From Paremcibacter congregatus (GTDB taxonomy: Bacteria; Pseudomonadota; Alphaproteobacteria; Sphingomonadales; Emcibacteraceae), in assembly GCF_006385135.1 (NCBI RefSeq), contig NZ_CP041025.1, positions 186,001 through 250,000 on the forward strand: a stretch of 64,000 bases of DNA. The letters are read 5' to 3'. A model generated the notes under the pieces. It saw only the letters and a list, made by a program, of their open reading frames with translations. It was not told the DNA's origin and did no database searches. Each line of letters opens with the position of its first letter. Within the stretch, counting starts at the first letter, position 1. Position numbers and translations under genes: made by a program. This document shows positions 38,646 through 46,889 of this stretch, one piece after another.

Positions 38646-39319
38646 GAACAATTCCTTGTGGCTTTGGCTTTATGGCTCTGCACCGCCTTGAGAAAGGTGG
38701 AAATTTTGTCGAGGCTTTTTACGCCCGGGTGGTCTTCGACCCCGCTAGACACGTCAACCATATGAGCGCCGCTCTGGCGCAAAGCATCATTGACATTTTC
38801 CGGCGTGAGACCACCGGACAGCATCCAGGGTACCGACCAGTCGTGATCCTTGATCAGGCGCCAGTCAAAACTGAGACCGTTGCCGCCGGGCAGGGCGTCG
38901 GTCATATTTTCCGGGGCCTTGGCATCAAAGAGCAGCATATCGGCGATGGTGGCATATTGGTCGGCGCGGGTGATATCGTCTTTACCCCGCACGGCGAAGG
39001 CTTTCATCACCGGCAGCTGGAAACGGTCCTTGACCTCGCGCACACGTTCGGGAGATTCAGAGCCGTGTAGCTGAATAAGCCCCAACGGCACCCGATCAAG
39101 GGTGGCGGCGAGATCAGCGTCAGCGGGATTGACAAAGACCCCGCACAGGGTGACATGGTCCGGGACATGGGCCGCCAGCGCTCGGGCCTCGGCAAGGCTG
39201 ATATTGCGGGGTGAACGGTCAAAAAATACAAAGCCGATATAACGGGCCCCGTTCCGCACGGCAACCTCCAGGCTGTCGCGGGTGGTGATGCCACATATTT
39301 TGGCCTGGACGGATGTCAT
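38642..39319 (-). CDS. trpF: phosphoribosylanthranilate isomerase
   Basis: 225 aa beta/alpha barrel for the third step of tryptophan biosynthesis. The N-terminal [16 protein letters not shown] carries the catalytic cysteine, the conserved aspartate lies in LLFDAKAP, and the phosphate sites are SGGLTPENV and VDVSSGVE. It overlaps both its neighbours, pyrF and trpB, by ATGA junctions. Confidence 0.96.
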
Positions 39320-40041
39320 GCCTTGTTCACTTCCCCGGCGATTTGACGGGCGGCGGCAACCGGGTCCGCGGCTTGCGTGATAGGACGACCGATCACAATA
39401 TAATCGGCGCCGAGGGAGACCGCCTGATCAGGTGTCATAATGCGTTTCTGGTCGCCCTTGGCGCTGCCCTGGGGACGAATGCCGGGCACGACCAGTTTAA
39501 AGTCGGGACCGCAGGCTGCGCGAATGGCGCTGATTTCAAAGGGGGAACAGACCACACCGTCGAGACCGCTGTCCTGGGCGAGGCGGGCCATGCGCACCAC
39601 CTGGGCTTCCACCGGGGTGGTCAGACCGACAGCGGCAATATCCTGCTCGTCAAGGCTGGTGAGAATGGTGACGCCGACAATGATCGGGCGCGGGCAGCCG
39701 ATTTTCTCGGCGGCTTGGGTGGCGGCTTCTGCAGCGGCTTTCATCATCGGGGCGCCGCCGCCGCTGTGGATGGTCATGATCATGGGCCGCAAGGGCATCA
39801 GGGCGTGAATCGCCTGGGCCACCGTATGGGGAATATCATGCAGTTTCAGATCAAGGAAGATCGGCATGCCGGCCTTGGCGACCTCGGCAAAGCCTTGCGG
39901 GCCACAGGCGCCGAAGAATTCAAGGCCGAGCTTAACCCCGCCGACCGCGCCCCGTAATTGTGTGGCGAGGGAGGTGGCCTTGTCCGGATCGGTGGTGTCC
40001 AGGGCGCATAAAATACGGTCAGAAGCGGTCAGTTCAGCCAT
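39316..40041 (-). CDS. pyrF: orotidine-5'-phosphate decarboxylase
   Basis: Final step to UMP. Motifs: ILCALDTTD, VKLGLEFF, the catalytic FLDLKLHDIPHTV (D-x-K-x-x-D) and VVPGIRPQG, YIVIGRPIT. The frame allows an ATG at 40074, but ATG 40041 (MAELTASD) has AAGGAT seven bases upstream; length 241 aa. Its stop overlaps the trpF start. The pyrF-trpF linkage is common in alphaproteobacteria. Confidence 0.95.
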   Translation of the reverse strand: MAELTASDRILCALDTTDPDKATSLATQLRGAVGGVKLGLEFFGACGPQGFAEVAKAGMPIFLDLKLHDIPHTVAQAIHALMPLRPMIMTIHSGGGAPMMKAAAEAATQAAEKIGCPRPIIVGVTILTSLDEQDIAAVGLTTPVEAQVVRMARLAQDSGLDGVVCSPFEISAIRAACGPDFKLVVPGIRPQGSAKGDQKRIMTPDQAVSLGADYIVIGRPITQAADPVAAARQIAGEVNKA

Positions 40042-40211
40042 GAAATCATCCTTGGGTGTCAGCTGCGCCGTCATCGGGCCCGTGAGTCGGTCAGTTCTTC
40101 GGGCGATCAGGCGGCGCGTTTGGCTGCTTTTTTCTCATGAACGGCCCCGGATGACAAGGGTTTTATGATGTGCCGGGTAATAAACCGATCGCCTGTGGCG
40201 AAAGGAGACAA

Positions 40212-40517
40212 TCAAGCCTCGGGAAGTGTTTCCGGTTTTTCGGCGGGGGTCAGGTTTTTCACCTGCTGTTCCAGGTCGCGGATCTTTTTATTTTGCTGCC
40301 GGGTGAGGCGGGCCTGTTTGATCGATTTCAGCAGAACCACGCCAAATCCGGCGCCAAGGCCGATGAAAATACCGATGAACAACAAGGCGAACAACGGCAG
40401 GTCCCATTGAAAAGGTAACGGATACAGGCTGAAGGACACGGCGGTCCGGTTGGCGACGGCGACAATGATGCAGAAGAGGGTGAAGAGAGTGAAGAGGGCG
40501 AGGGTCAAATAGCGCAT
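40212..40517 (-). CDS. lapA: LapA-domain (DUF1049) inner-membrane protein
   Basis: 101 aa from ATG 40517 (MRYLTLALFT); a GTG two codons earlier is possible. Two transmembrane helices, about residues 3-22 and 42-64, are followed by a charged coiled coil (RQQNKKIRDLEQQVKNL), the LapA layout. In Escherichia coli LapA works with LapB in LPS assembly and LpxC turnover. No lapB is seen. It sits downstream of ihfB and upstream of pyrF, a usual proteobacterial order. Confidence 0.82.
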   Translation of the reverse strand: MRYLTLALFTLFTLFCIIVAVANRTAVSFSLYPLPFQWDLPLFALLFIGIFIGLGAGFGVVLLKSIKQARLTRQQNKKIRDLEQQVKNLTPAEKPETLPEA

Positions 40518-40599
40518 GATCACGGGTCCGGTTGAAAAGCTGCCACGAGGGCGAATGGTTCGGGGGGTGACAGCATATCAGCAAATATCATGTATGTAG

Positions 40600-40626
40600 A
40601 GAGCATTGACGTAAAATCAATGCTCT
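40600..40626. repeat. perfect hairpin between ihfB and lapA
   Basis: AGAGCATTGA (40600-40609) and TCAATGCTCT (40617-40626) are exact complements with a 7-base loop. No T-run follows on the minus strand, so it is more likely an mRNA stability or processing hairpin than a terminator. Confidence 0.55.
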
Positions 40627-40662
40627 GCAGAGGACGGGATCTTCTAGACGAGGCGGGTGGTC

Positions 40663-40944
40663 TTATTTACCGTTCAGCCGTTCCCGCAGATCCTTGCCGG
40701 TTTTGAAATAGGGCACATGTTTTTCCGGCACATTAACGGTTTCCCCGGTGCGCGGGTTGCGGCCTACGCGGCTTGGACGATGCTTGACAGAAAAAGCGCC
40801 AAACCCGCGAAGCTCCACCCGGTTGCCATCGGCAAGCGCGGTTGTGATTTCTTCGAAGATGGTGTTGACGATCCGTTCCACGTCACGCTGATAAAGATGA
40901 GGGTTGGCTTCTACCAAACGTGCAATCAGCTCCGACTTTATCAT
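40663..40944 (-). CDS. ihfB: integration host factor subunit beta
   Basis: 93 aa HU/IHF-family DNA-bending protein. [10 protein letters not shown] at the start, [20 protein letters not shown], the family signature [18 protein letters not shown] and the beta-arm with RNPRTGE are clear, and the position downstream of rpsA identifies the beta subunit. IHF bends DNA at many promoters and recombination sites. Confidence 0.93.
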   Translation of the reverse strand: MIKSELIARLVEANPHLYQRDVERIVNTIFEEITTALADGNRVELRGFGAFSVKHRPSRVGRNPRTGETVNVPEKHVPYFKTGKDLRERLNGK

Positions 40945-41250
40945 CAGCTATTCCCTTATTGAGTTATTCTTATTGTGCATTATTGCAAATACTGGCCTAC
41001 AGGGTGCCAGAGAGTTTTCATCTCGTCAAGGTTAAGTCCCTAAAAAAGCGGCATTATTTCACCTTTTAGGGAAAAATCATATGGAAAATAGATCATTTTG
41101 CAGCTTTTCCATGGGAGAAAGGCCGCGGGGAGAGGAAATTCAGAGAATCATTATACAGGCGAATATGTTAGCCCGGGGCGCGTAAAAAAGGCCCGCCTGG
41201 AAAACCAGACGGACCTTTTGAATGTCTTGGACGTAAAGCGTTAGATGTGC
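40945..41250. other. rpsA-ihfB intergenic region
   Basis: These 306 bases hold no gene. They contain the rpsA terminator hairpin at 41183-41218 and an AT-rich stretch (41030-41110) where the ihfB promoter should lie; no convincing -35/-10 pair could be picked by eye. Confidence 0.6.
41183..41218 (-). terminator. intrinsic terminator after rpsA
   Basis: On the minus strand GGTCCGTCTGG and CCAGGCGGGCC form an 11-base stem with two mismatches around a TTTT loop, followed by a T6 run. Confidence 0.75.
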
Positions 41251-42960
41251 TTATTCGTCGTCTTTCTTAGCGGCCAGAGCGGCGCCGAGGATGTCGCCGA
41301 GGCTCGCGCCACTGTCGGAAGAACCGTACTGTTCCACAGCTTCTTTCTCTTCTGCAAATTCAAGAGCTTTGATGCTGAGGCCAATTTTGCGGCTTTTCTT
41401 GTCGAAAGCTGTAACCATCGCGTCGACTTTATCGCCAACGGAGAAACGCTCAGGGCGTTGCTCGGACCGGTCACGGCTGAGGTCAGCGCGACGGATGAAG
41501 GCTTCCATGATCTGGTCGTCTTCACCGAGGGTGACGTCAAGGCCGTTTTCAGTGACTTTGGTAATTGTACAGGTCACGGTACCACCTTTTTTCAGGCCGT
41601 CGACATTGCCCATTGGGTCTTTTGTCAACTGCTTGATGCCAAGGGAGATACGTTCTTTTTCAACGTCAACGTCAAGAATAACAGCTTTGGTAACATCGCC
41701 TTTTTTGTATTCGGCCAGGGCCTGCTCGCCGGATTTATTCCAATCCAGGTCAGACAGATGAACCATGCCGTCGACGTCGCCGCCGTCAAGACCGATGAAC
41801 ATACCGAATTCAGTGATGTTCTTGATGTCGCCTTCGATTTCAGAACCAACCGGGAAGCGTTCCGCGAATGTTTCCCAAGGATTGTCAAGACACTGCTTCA
41901 GACCAAGGCTGATGCGACGTTTTTCCGGATCGATTTCCAGAACCTTGACTTCGACTTCCTGACTTGTGGAAACGATTTTACCAGGGTGTACGTTTTTCTT
42001 GACCCAGCTCATTTCAGAGACGTGAACCAGACCTTCGATGCCTTCTTCCAGCTCAACAAAAGCACCGTAATCGGTGATGTTGGTGATGCGGCCTTTGAGC
42101 TTGCTGTCGATCGGGAAGCGTTGCTCAACAGAGGACCATGGATCTTCCTGCAGCTGTTTCATGCCGAGGGAGATACGCTGTGTGTCCGGGTTCAGGCGAA
42201 TGATCTGAACTTTGATGGTGTCGCCGATGTTCAGGACTTCGGAAGGGTGGTTGATCCGCTTCCAGGAAATGTCGGTAACATGCAGCAGGCCGTCAATACC
42301 GCCGAGATCGACAAAGGCGCCGTAATCGGTGATGTTTTTGACGATGCCTTCAACAACCTGACCGTCGACCAGGGTTGTGATCAGTTCAGCACGCTGTTCG
42401 GCGCGTGTTTCTTCCAGAATAGCACGACGGGAAACAACGATGTTGCCCCGCTTGCGGTCCATTTTCAGGATCTGGAAAGGCTGTGAAATATTCATCAGCG
42501 GTGTCACGTCGCGGATCGGACGGACATCAACCTGGGATCCTGGCAGGAAGGCCACGGCGCCGTTAAGGTCAACGGTGAAGCCGCCTTTAACACGGCCGAA
42601 GATAACGCCGTTAACGCGTTCTTCTGATTCGTAGGATTTTTCCAGTTGAGTCCAGGACTCTTCTCTGCGGGCTTTTTCGCGGGACAGGATAGCTTCGCCT
42701 GTGGCATTCTCGATGCGCTCAACGAAGATGTCAACTTTGTCGCCGACGGCCAGTTCAGCCGGTTGTCCGGGGCTGGCGAATTCTTTTAACTGGACACGGC
42801 CTTCTGCTTTCAGGCCGATGTCGATTACCGCTGCTTCTTTATCAAGGGCGATAATGGTGCCGGTAACTACTTTACCGTCAAATCTTTCGTTTTCGCCGAA
42901 AACTTCGTCAAGCATTGCTGCAAAGTCATCGGTACTTGGTGTCATTTGTTCAGTCGTCAT
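41251..42960 (-). CDS. rpsA: 30S ribosomal protein S1
   Basis: 569 aa with six S1 OB-fold repeats. Repeat phrases are visible, for example GIVKNITDYGAFVDLGGIDG, GRITNITDYGAFVELEEGIE and GDIKNITEFGMFIGLDGGDV. It binds mRNA leaders and promotes initiation on structured messages. The upstream order aroA-cmk-rpsA and downstream ihfB is classical for proteobacteria. The 142-base gap after cmk probably contains its own promoter. Confidence 0.97.
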   Translation of the reverse strand: MTTEQMTPSTDDFAAMLDEVFGENERFDGKVVTGTIIALDKEAAVIDIGLKAEGRVQLKEFASPGQPAELAVGDKVDIFVERIENATGEAILSREKARREESWTQLEKSYESEERVNGVIFGRVKGGFTVDLNGAVAFLPGSQVDVRPIRDVTPLMNISQPFQILKMDRKRGNIVVSRRAILEETRAEQRAELITTLVDGQVVEGIVKNITDYGAFVDLGGIDGLLHVTDISWKRINHPSEVLNIGDTIKVQIIRLNPDTQRISLGMKQLQEDPWSSVEQRFPIDSKLKGRITNITDYGAFVELEEGIEGLVHVSEMSWVKKNVHPGKIVSTSQEVEVKVLEIDPEKRRISLGLKQCLDNPWETFAERFPVGSEIEGDIKNITEFGMFIGLDGGDVDGMVHLSDLDWNKSGEQALAEYKKGDVTKAVILDVDVEKERISLGIKQLTKDPMGNVDGLKKGGTVTCTITKVTENGLDVTLGEDDQIMEAFIRRADLSRDRSEQRPERFSVGDKVDAMVTAFDKKSRKIGLSIKALEFAEEKEAVEQYGSSDSGASLGDILGAALAAKKDDE

Positions 42961-43102
42961 GTAAAAATTTCTCTTTCAATAATCATATTTTGTCAGGCCT
43001 GCCGGTTGTCTCCGGCGGTCTTGGAAACCATAGTCAATACGGCGTATGAATACGTCGCATGAACATATAAACACCCTTCCCTTTAAATCACTTTTTAAAA
43101 GG

Positions 43103-43765
43103 TCAGACGTTTGCTTGTTCTTTCGAAATCAGCCCGAGGGCCGCTTCGAACACGGCTTCTATATCCGAATTTGTTGTGTCAAGCAAGTGCGCGTTTTTGG
43201 CGGGTTTCAGCGGGGCTGTGCTGCGATTCATATCGCGGGCGTCGCGCTGGACGAGGTCGGCGAGAATGGCCTCGTACTGGGCCTCGGTGCCGTTTGGGCC
43301 ATATTGCTCCAGAAACCGCCGTTTTGCGCGGGTTTCAACGTCGGCGATGATGTATATTTTTACATCCGCATCGGGGCATACCACGGTGCCGATGTCGCGG
43401 CCATCAAGGATGGCGCCGGTTTTGCCACCGGGGGGACTCTCGGCGAAATCCCTCTGGAAGGCCAGTAAAATGTCTCTTACCGCCGGAATCGCCGCCACTT
43501 TTGAGGCCAGGGCGCCGGTCGATTCGCCGCGGATGGCCGGGTCGGAAAGATCCATGTCGCCCAGCGCCCGGGCTGCGGCGACCGCGTCGGCTTCTTTTTC
43601 CGGGTCTCCGCCGTGGCGGGCGACATTCAGGCCAACCGCCCGATAAAGGGCGCCGGTATCAAGCAGCGCATAGTCAAAATGTGCGGCGAGTTTCCGGGCG
43701 AGGGTTCCCTTGCCGGACGCCGCCGGGCCATCAATGGCGATCACGAAAGTTTTGTCATCGGTCAT
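43103..43765 (-). CDS. cmk: cytidylate kinase
   Basis: 220 aa kinase phosphorylating CMP and dCMP. The P-loop is AIDGPAASGKGTLARKLAAH; other motifs are LDTGALYRAVG, ILDGRDIGTVVCPDAD and the lid RDARDMNRSTAPL. The ATG overlaps the aroA stop, so the two are coupled. Confidence 0.96.
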   Translation of the reverse strand: MTDDKTFVIAIDGPAASGKGTLARKLAAHFDYALLDTGALYRAVGLNVARHGGDPEKEADAVAAARALGDMDLSDPAIRGESTGALASKVAAIPAVRDILLAFQRDFAESPPGGKTGAILDGRDIGTVVCPDADVKIYIIADVETRAKRRFLEQYGPNGTEAQYEAILADLVQRDARDMNRSTAPLKPAKNAHLLDTTNSDIEAVFEAALGLISKEQANV

Positions 43766-45096
43766 GCGGGATCCTTGATCTGGTCTGTGATATGGGCGCC
43801 GAGGCCATTCATCAGGTCCCGGAAGCCGGGAAAACTGGTTTCAATCACCCGGCCATCGTCGACGGTGACCGGCTGGTCACTGGCCATGCCGAGCGTCAGG
43901 AACGACATAGCGATGCGGTGATCAAGGTGGGTTTTGACCAGCGCGCCGCCGGGGATGCTGGTCTGGCCGGTGATGGTCATGCCGTCGTCATGCTCAACAA
44001 CCTGAACGCCGGCGGCCTGAAGCCCTGCCACCATCACGGAAATCCGGTCGCTTTCCTTGACGCGCAATTCTTCCAGGCCACGCATGACGGTCTCGCCTGT
44101 GGCAAAGCTCGCCGCGATGCAGAGGATGGGGTATTCATCAATCATGCTGGGGGCGCGGTCTTGGGGTACGGTAACGCCGTTGAGCGGGCTGTAGCGCACC
44201 CGGATGTCGGCTACTGATTCGCCGCACTCAAGACGTTCGTTGACGAAACTGACATCGCCGCCCATTTCCTGCAGGGTGGTGTATATGCCGGTGCGCGACG
44301 GATTCATGCCGACATTTTCGATCAGGATATCGGAGCCGGGGGTGATCAGGGCGGCGATCGTCGGGAAGGCGGCCGAGGAAGGATCGGTCGGCACCACCAT
44401 GTCGCGGGCGGTGAGTTCTGGCTGACCGGTGACGGTGATCGCCGTGTTTTTGCCGTGCGGTGTAATGGCTATTTCGACACCGAAATGTTCAAACATACGC
44501 TCTGTATGGTCGCGGGTCGGGGTCTTTTCAATCACGGTGGTTTTGCCAGGGGTGTTGAGGGCGGCGAGCAGAATCGCAGATTTTACCTGGGCCGAGGCCA
44601 CAGGGACTTCATATTCTATCGGCAGCGGGTCTTCGATGCCGCTGACGGTCAGCGGCAGGGTCATGTCTTTTGCGCCGTGGAAGCTTGCGCCGAATTTTGT
44701 CAGAGGGTCGGTCACCCGTTTCATGGGGCGGGATGACAGGGACGCATCGCCGGTGAAGGTGACACTATGGGGGGTGGTGGCGACCAGGCCCATCACCAGC
44801 CGTGCGCCGGTGCCGCTGTTGCCCATATCAAGCGCCGTGTCCGGTTGACACAGGCCACCGACGCCGACGCCGATCACCCGCCAGTCGCCGGCCTCGTCCC
44901 GTCTGATATCCGCGCCCAGCGCCCGCATGGCTTTGGCGGTGTCCAGCACGTCTTCACCTTCCAGCAGGCCGGAAATGCGGCTTTCGCCAAGGGCGAGGGT
45001 GCCCATGATCAGGGAACGATGGGAAATGGATTTGTCGCCGGGCACCCGCAGGCGGCCGGTGAGGGCATTGGCTTTATGTGAGGAGAGCTGTGTCAT
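43762..45096 (-). CDS. aroA: 3-phosphoshikimate 1-carboxyvinyltransferase (EPSP synthase)
   Basis: Shikimate-pathway enzyme joining PEP and shikimate-3-phosphate. The long open frame starts far upstream, but the conserved N-terminus begins near ATG 45096 (MTQLSSHKANALTGRLRVPG), giving 444 aa. Motifs: VPGDKSISHRSLIMG, DMGNSGTGARL, KSAILLAALNTPG, TRDHTERMF and ESDRISV. The LGNSGT-type loop reads MGNSGTGARLVMG, with Ala after Gly as in class II enzymes, which are often glyphosate-tolerant; this class call is by eye. Confidence 0.95.
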   Translation of the reverse strand: MTQLSSHKANALTGRLRVPGDKSISHRSLIMGTLALGESRISGLLEGEDVLDTAKAMRALGADIRRDEAGDWRVIGVGVGGLCQPDTALDMGNSGTGARLVMGLVATTPHSVTFTGDASLSSRPMKRVTDPLTKFGASFHGAKDMTLPLTVSGIEDPLPIEYEVPVASAQVKSAILLAALNTPGKTTVIEKTPTRDHTERMFEHFGVEIAITPHGKNTAITVTGQPELTARDMVVPTDPSSAAFPTIAALITPGSDILIENVGMNPSRTGIYTTLQEMGGDVSFVNERLECGESVADIRVRYSPLNGVTVPQDRAPSMIDEYPILCIAASFATGETVMRGLEELRVKESDRISVMVAGLQAAGVQVVEHDDGMTITGQTSIPGGALVKTHLDHRIAMSFLTLGMASDQPVTVDDGRVIETSFPGFRDLMNGLGAHITDQIKDPA

Positions 45097-45335
45097 AGAA
45101 TTTGCGTACTTTTTAAGTCTGTTGGCTTTTCGGTTGTGGCATCTGGCGGGTCCGAGATAGCATGTTTTACCGGCTTTAGACCAGAAAATATGTGGTTTGG
45201 CATGTATTTTTTGCCAGAAAAGAAAGCTCATCTGCGAATAAGCTTTGACAGAAAGGATGATCCGTGGCAAACGATTGCCTTTCAAGAAATACACGCCCTC
45301 TTATTATTCGTAATCAAGGGTGTTGAATTTGCTTT

Positions 45336-45341
45336 AAGGAG
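45336..45341 (+). promoter_or_regulatory. strong ribosome binding site supporting a TTG start
   Basis: AAGGAG is followed by a 7-base spacer and TTG at 45349. It fixes the start of the FYDLN-acid gene, whose frame otherwise extends 71 codons upstream to 45136 without conserved content. Confidence 0.7.
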
Positions 45342-45348
45342 ATTTACG

Positions 45349-45675
45349 TTGGCTAATCCGGAATGGGGTACCAAACGACAGTGCCCGAAATGTGGCACAA
45401 GATTTTACGATTTGGGTAATTTTGAGCCGATCGTCTGCATTGACTGTGACCATAAATTTAAACCGGAAATCATTCTGAAGAGTAAAATGACTCCGTTGGA
45501 AATGGTGTCAGATGATCAGGAAGATGACAAAGAAGACGATGATCTCGACGTGCTCGAGGATGATGATGATGTGGAAATCGACGCCGATGACAACACCGTT
45601 GTCCTGAGCGATGATGACGACACCAATGTCGCGGACGTGGTTGTAAAACCGACGCCGAAGAGCGGCGACGAATAA
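45349..45675 (+). CDS. FYDLN-acid family protein (TIGR02300)
   Basis: 108 aa from a TTG start. The N-terminal half is a small zinc ribbon: TKRQCPKCGTRFYDLGNFEP followed by IVCIDCDHKF, four cysteines plus the name-giving RFYDL motif. The C-terminal half is a long acidic tail (runs such as DDQEDDKEDDDLDVLEDDDD). The family is confined to alphaproteobacteria as far as I know, and its function is unknown. It is divergent from aroA and followed by a tRNA-Ala gene. Confidence 0.9.
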   Translation: MANPEWGTKRQCPKCGTRFYDLGNFEPIVCIDCDHKFKPEIILKSKMTPLEMVSDDQEDDKEDDDLDVLEDDDDVEIDADDNTVVLSDDDDTNVADVVVKPTPKSGDE

Positions 45676-45760
45676 ATTTATTTTTCTGCTTGATAATTGC
45701 AGAAAGGATGAATAAGTTCTGCCCAGCCGATGAATAGATTCGGCACCCGAAATGGAAATG

Positions 45761-45836
45761 GGGGCTATAGCTCAGTTGGGAGAGCGCTTCGCTGGCAGCG
45801 AAGAGGTCAGCGGTTCGAACCCGCTTAGCTCCACCA
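45761..45836 (+). tRNA. tRNA-Ala (anticodon GGC)
   Basis: 76 bases with encoded CCA. Acceptor stem GGGGCTA pairs with TAGCTCC (one G-T), D-arm GCTCAGTTGGGAGAGC, anticodon stem CTTCG/CGAAG enclosing CTGGCAG (anticodon GGC), and T-arm GCGG/CCGC around TTCGAAC. It reads GCC and GCU alanine codons. Confidence 0.95.
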
Positions 45837-46010
45837 TTTCGCTCAAGATATAGAGCATGCAGGAAATCCGCGAATATATTAAGTACTTTATATTCCATTT
45901 GTTAGGCAAAGATGCTAAACACAGGTAATGCTGCAACCTCCTAGAGCACAGAAAAAAATATCACAAAAAATAAAAAGTTCTATGCAATACATAATAGGAA
46001 TCTGATTTTA

Positions 46011-46676
46011 ATGAACCTAAAGTTATCACACCTATTAACAATGACTTTTATGTCGTTTTTTGTATATCAGGCAGCCCTTGCGAGCGAGAACGATGCGGTA
46101 GATATTATTCGGACTATTCAGATAGGTGGCCTTTCCTTAAACAGTACACCTGACGATATTGAAGCATTTATCGAAACAAAGCCGTCACTTGAGTGCAAGC
46201 GAATTGACGTGCCGGAACGAAAAAGTAAAATCCCCTCAAGACGATCATCACCACGACAGCAAAGCTGGAATTGTTCGTACTCACATAAAACTTTATCCGA
46301 AGTTTTAAATATCCGTATGTCCGATGGTGTTATCTCTTACCTTAACTATGAGACTGGATATGATAAAACTCAGCTTTTTGAAAAAACCAGATTGTATATT
46401 AGAGGGATACATAAAAAGCTTGAAGCGGCAGGGCTTACTTCTCATCAAAAACATTTAAAAAATTTCATGACGTACGAAGAAAAGGATATACAAGGAGGCT
46501 CTGCGCCTGTTTTTATGCAACACCTTAATGCAAAAAAAACAGTGTCGTGCGACAACATTCCTATTTACTTTCTTATGTCTATGAATGCCAATACGCTGCC
46601 TTCACAAAATATATACAGAGCGGGAATGAAGATAGAACGCAGCCGTAAACCAATACACTGCAAGAATATCGAGTAA
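46011..46676 (+). CDS. hypothetical exported protein, AT-rich
   Basis: 221 aa, not recognised. A signal peptide is visible (MNLKLSHLLTMTFMSFFVYQ then AALA-S). The mature part has a region GGLSLNSTPDDIEAFI similar in style to small secreted proteins with an allosteric-like helix, and three cysteines in the mature chain (near 61, 87 and about 180), plus one near the C-terminus. Base composition is much poorer in GC than adjoining genes, and the gene stands alone between tRNA-Ala and the radical SAM gene, which suggests a transferred or fast-evolving gene. Confidence 0.6.
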   Translation: MNLKLSHLLTMTFMSFFVYQAALASENDAVDIIRTIQIGGLSLNSTPDDIEAFIETKPSLECKRIDVPERKSKIPSRRSSPRQQSWNCSYSHKTLSEVLNIRMSDGVISYLNYETGYDKTQLFEKTRLYIRGIHKKLEAAGLTSHQKHLKNFMTYEEKDIQGGSAPVFMQHLNAKKTVSCDNIPIYFLMSMNANTLPSQNIYRAGMKIERSRKPIHCKNIE

Positions 46677-46889
46677 GATTAAGAATGCGTAAAGCGAACT
46701 CTGAAGCAATTCTGAATTTCTGAGATCGCCCAGATTTTCTGGCCGGGTTTTTGATGTTTGCCCCCGTAAGGGCGCAGATATCATGGCGTCGTGGCACTGT
46801 CGGACAAGCCCTTTTCCTGGATATCCGCTATTCTCGTTCTCTGACGCCAGCCAATATGGTATGACGGCATGTAAAGGGAGTACGACGAG

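Noticed and set aside
41245-42486. 413-codon plus-strand frame opposite rpsA
   Set aside because: Shadow of the repeated S1 domains; the translation has no recognisable fold.
43083-43098. TTAA-N8-TTAA after cmk
   Set aside because: Spacer of 8 bases and position downstream of a stop codon.
45136-45348. 71-codon N-terminal extension of the FYDLN gene
   Set aside because: No conserved content and a strong AAGGAG site supports the downstream TTG start.
46754-46864. 36-codon frame just upstream of the QhpD-like gene, considered as a substrate peptide
   Set aside because: It has no cysteine, no ribosome site and no leader-peptide features, so it cannot be a thioether cross-link substrate.
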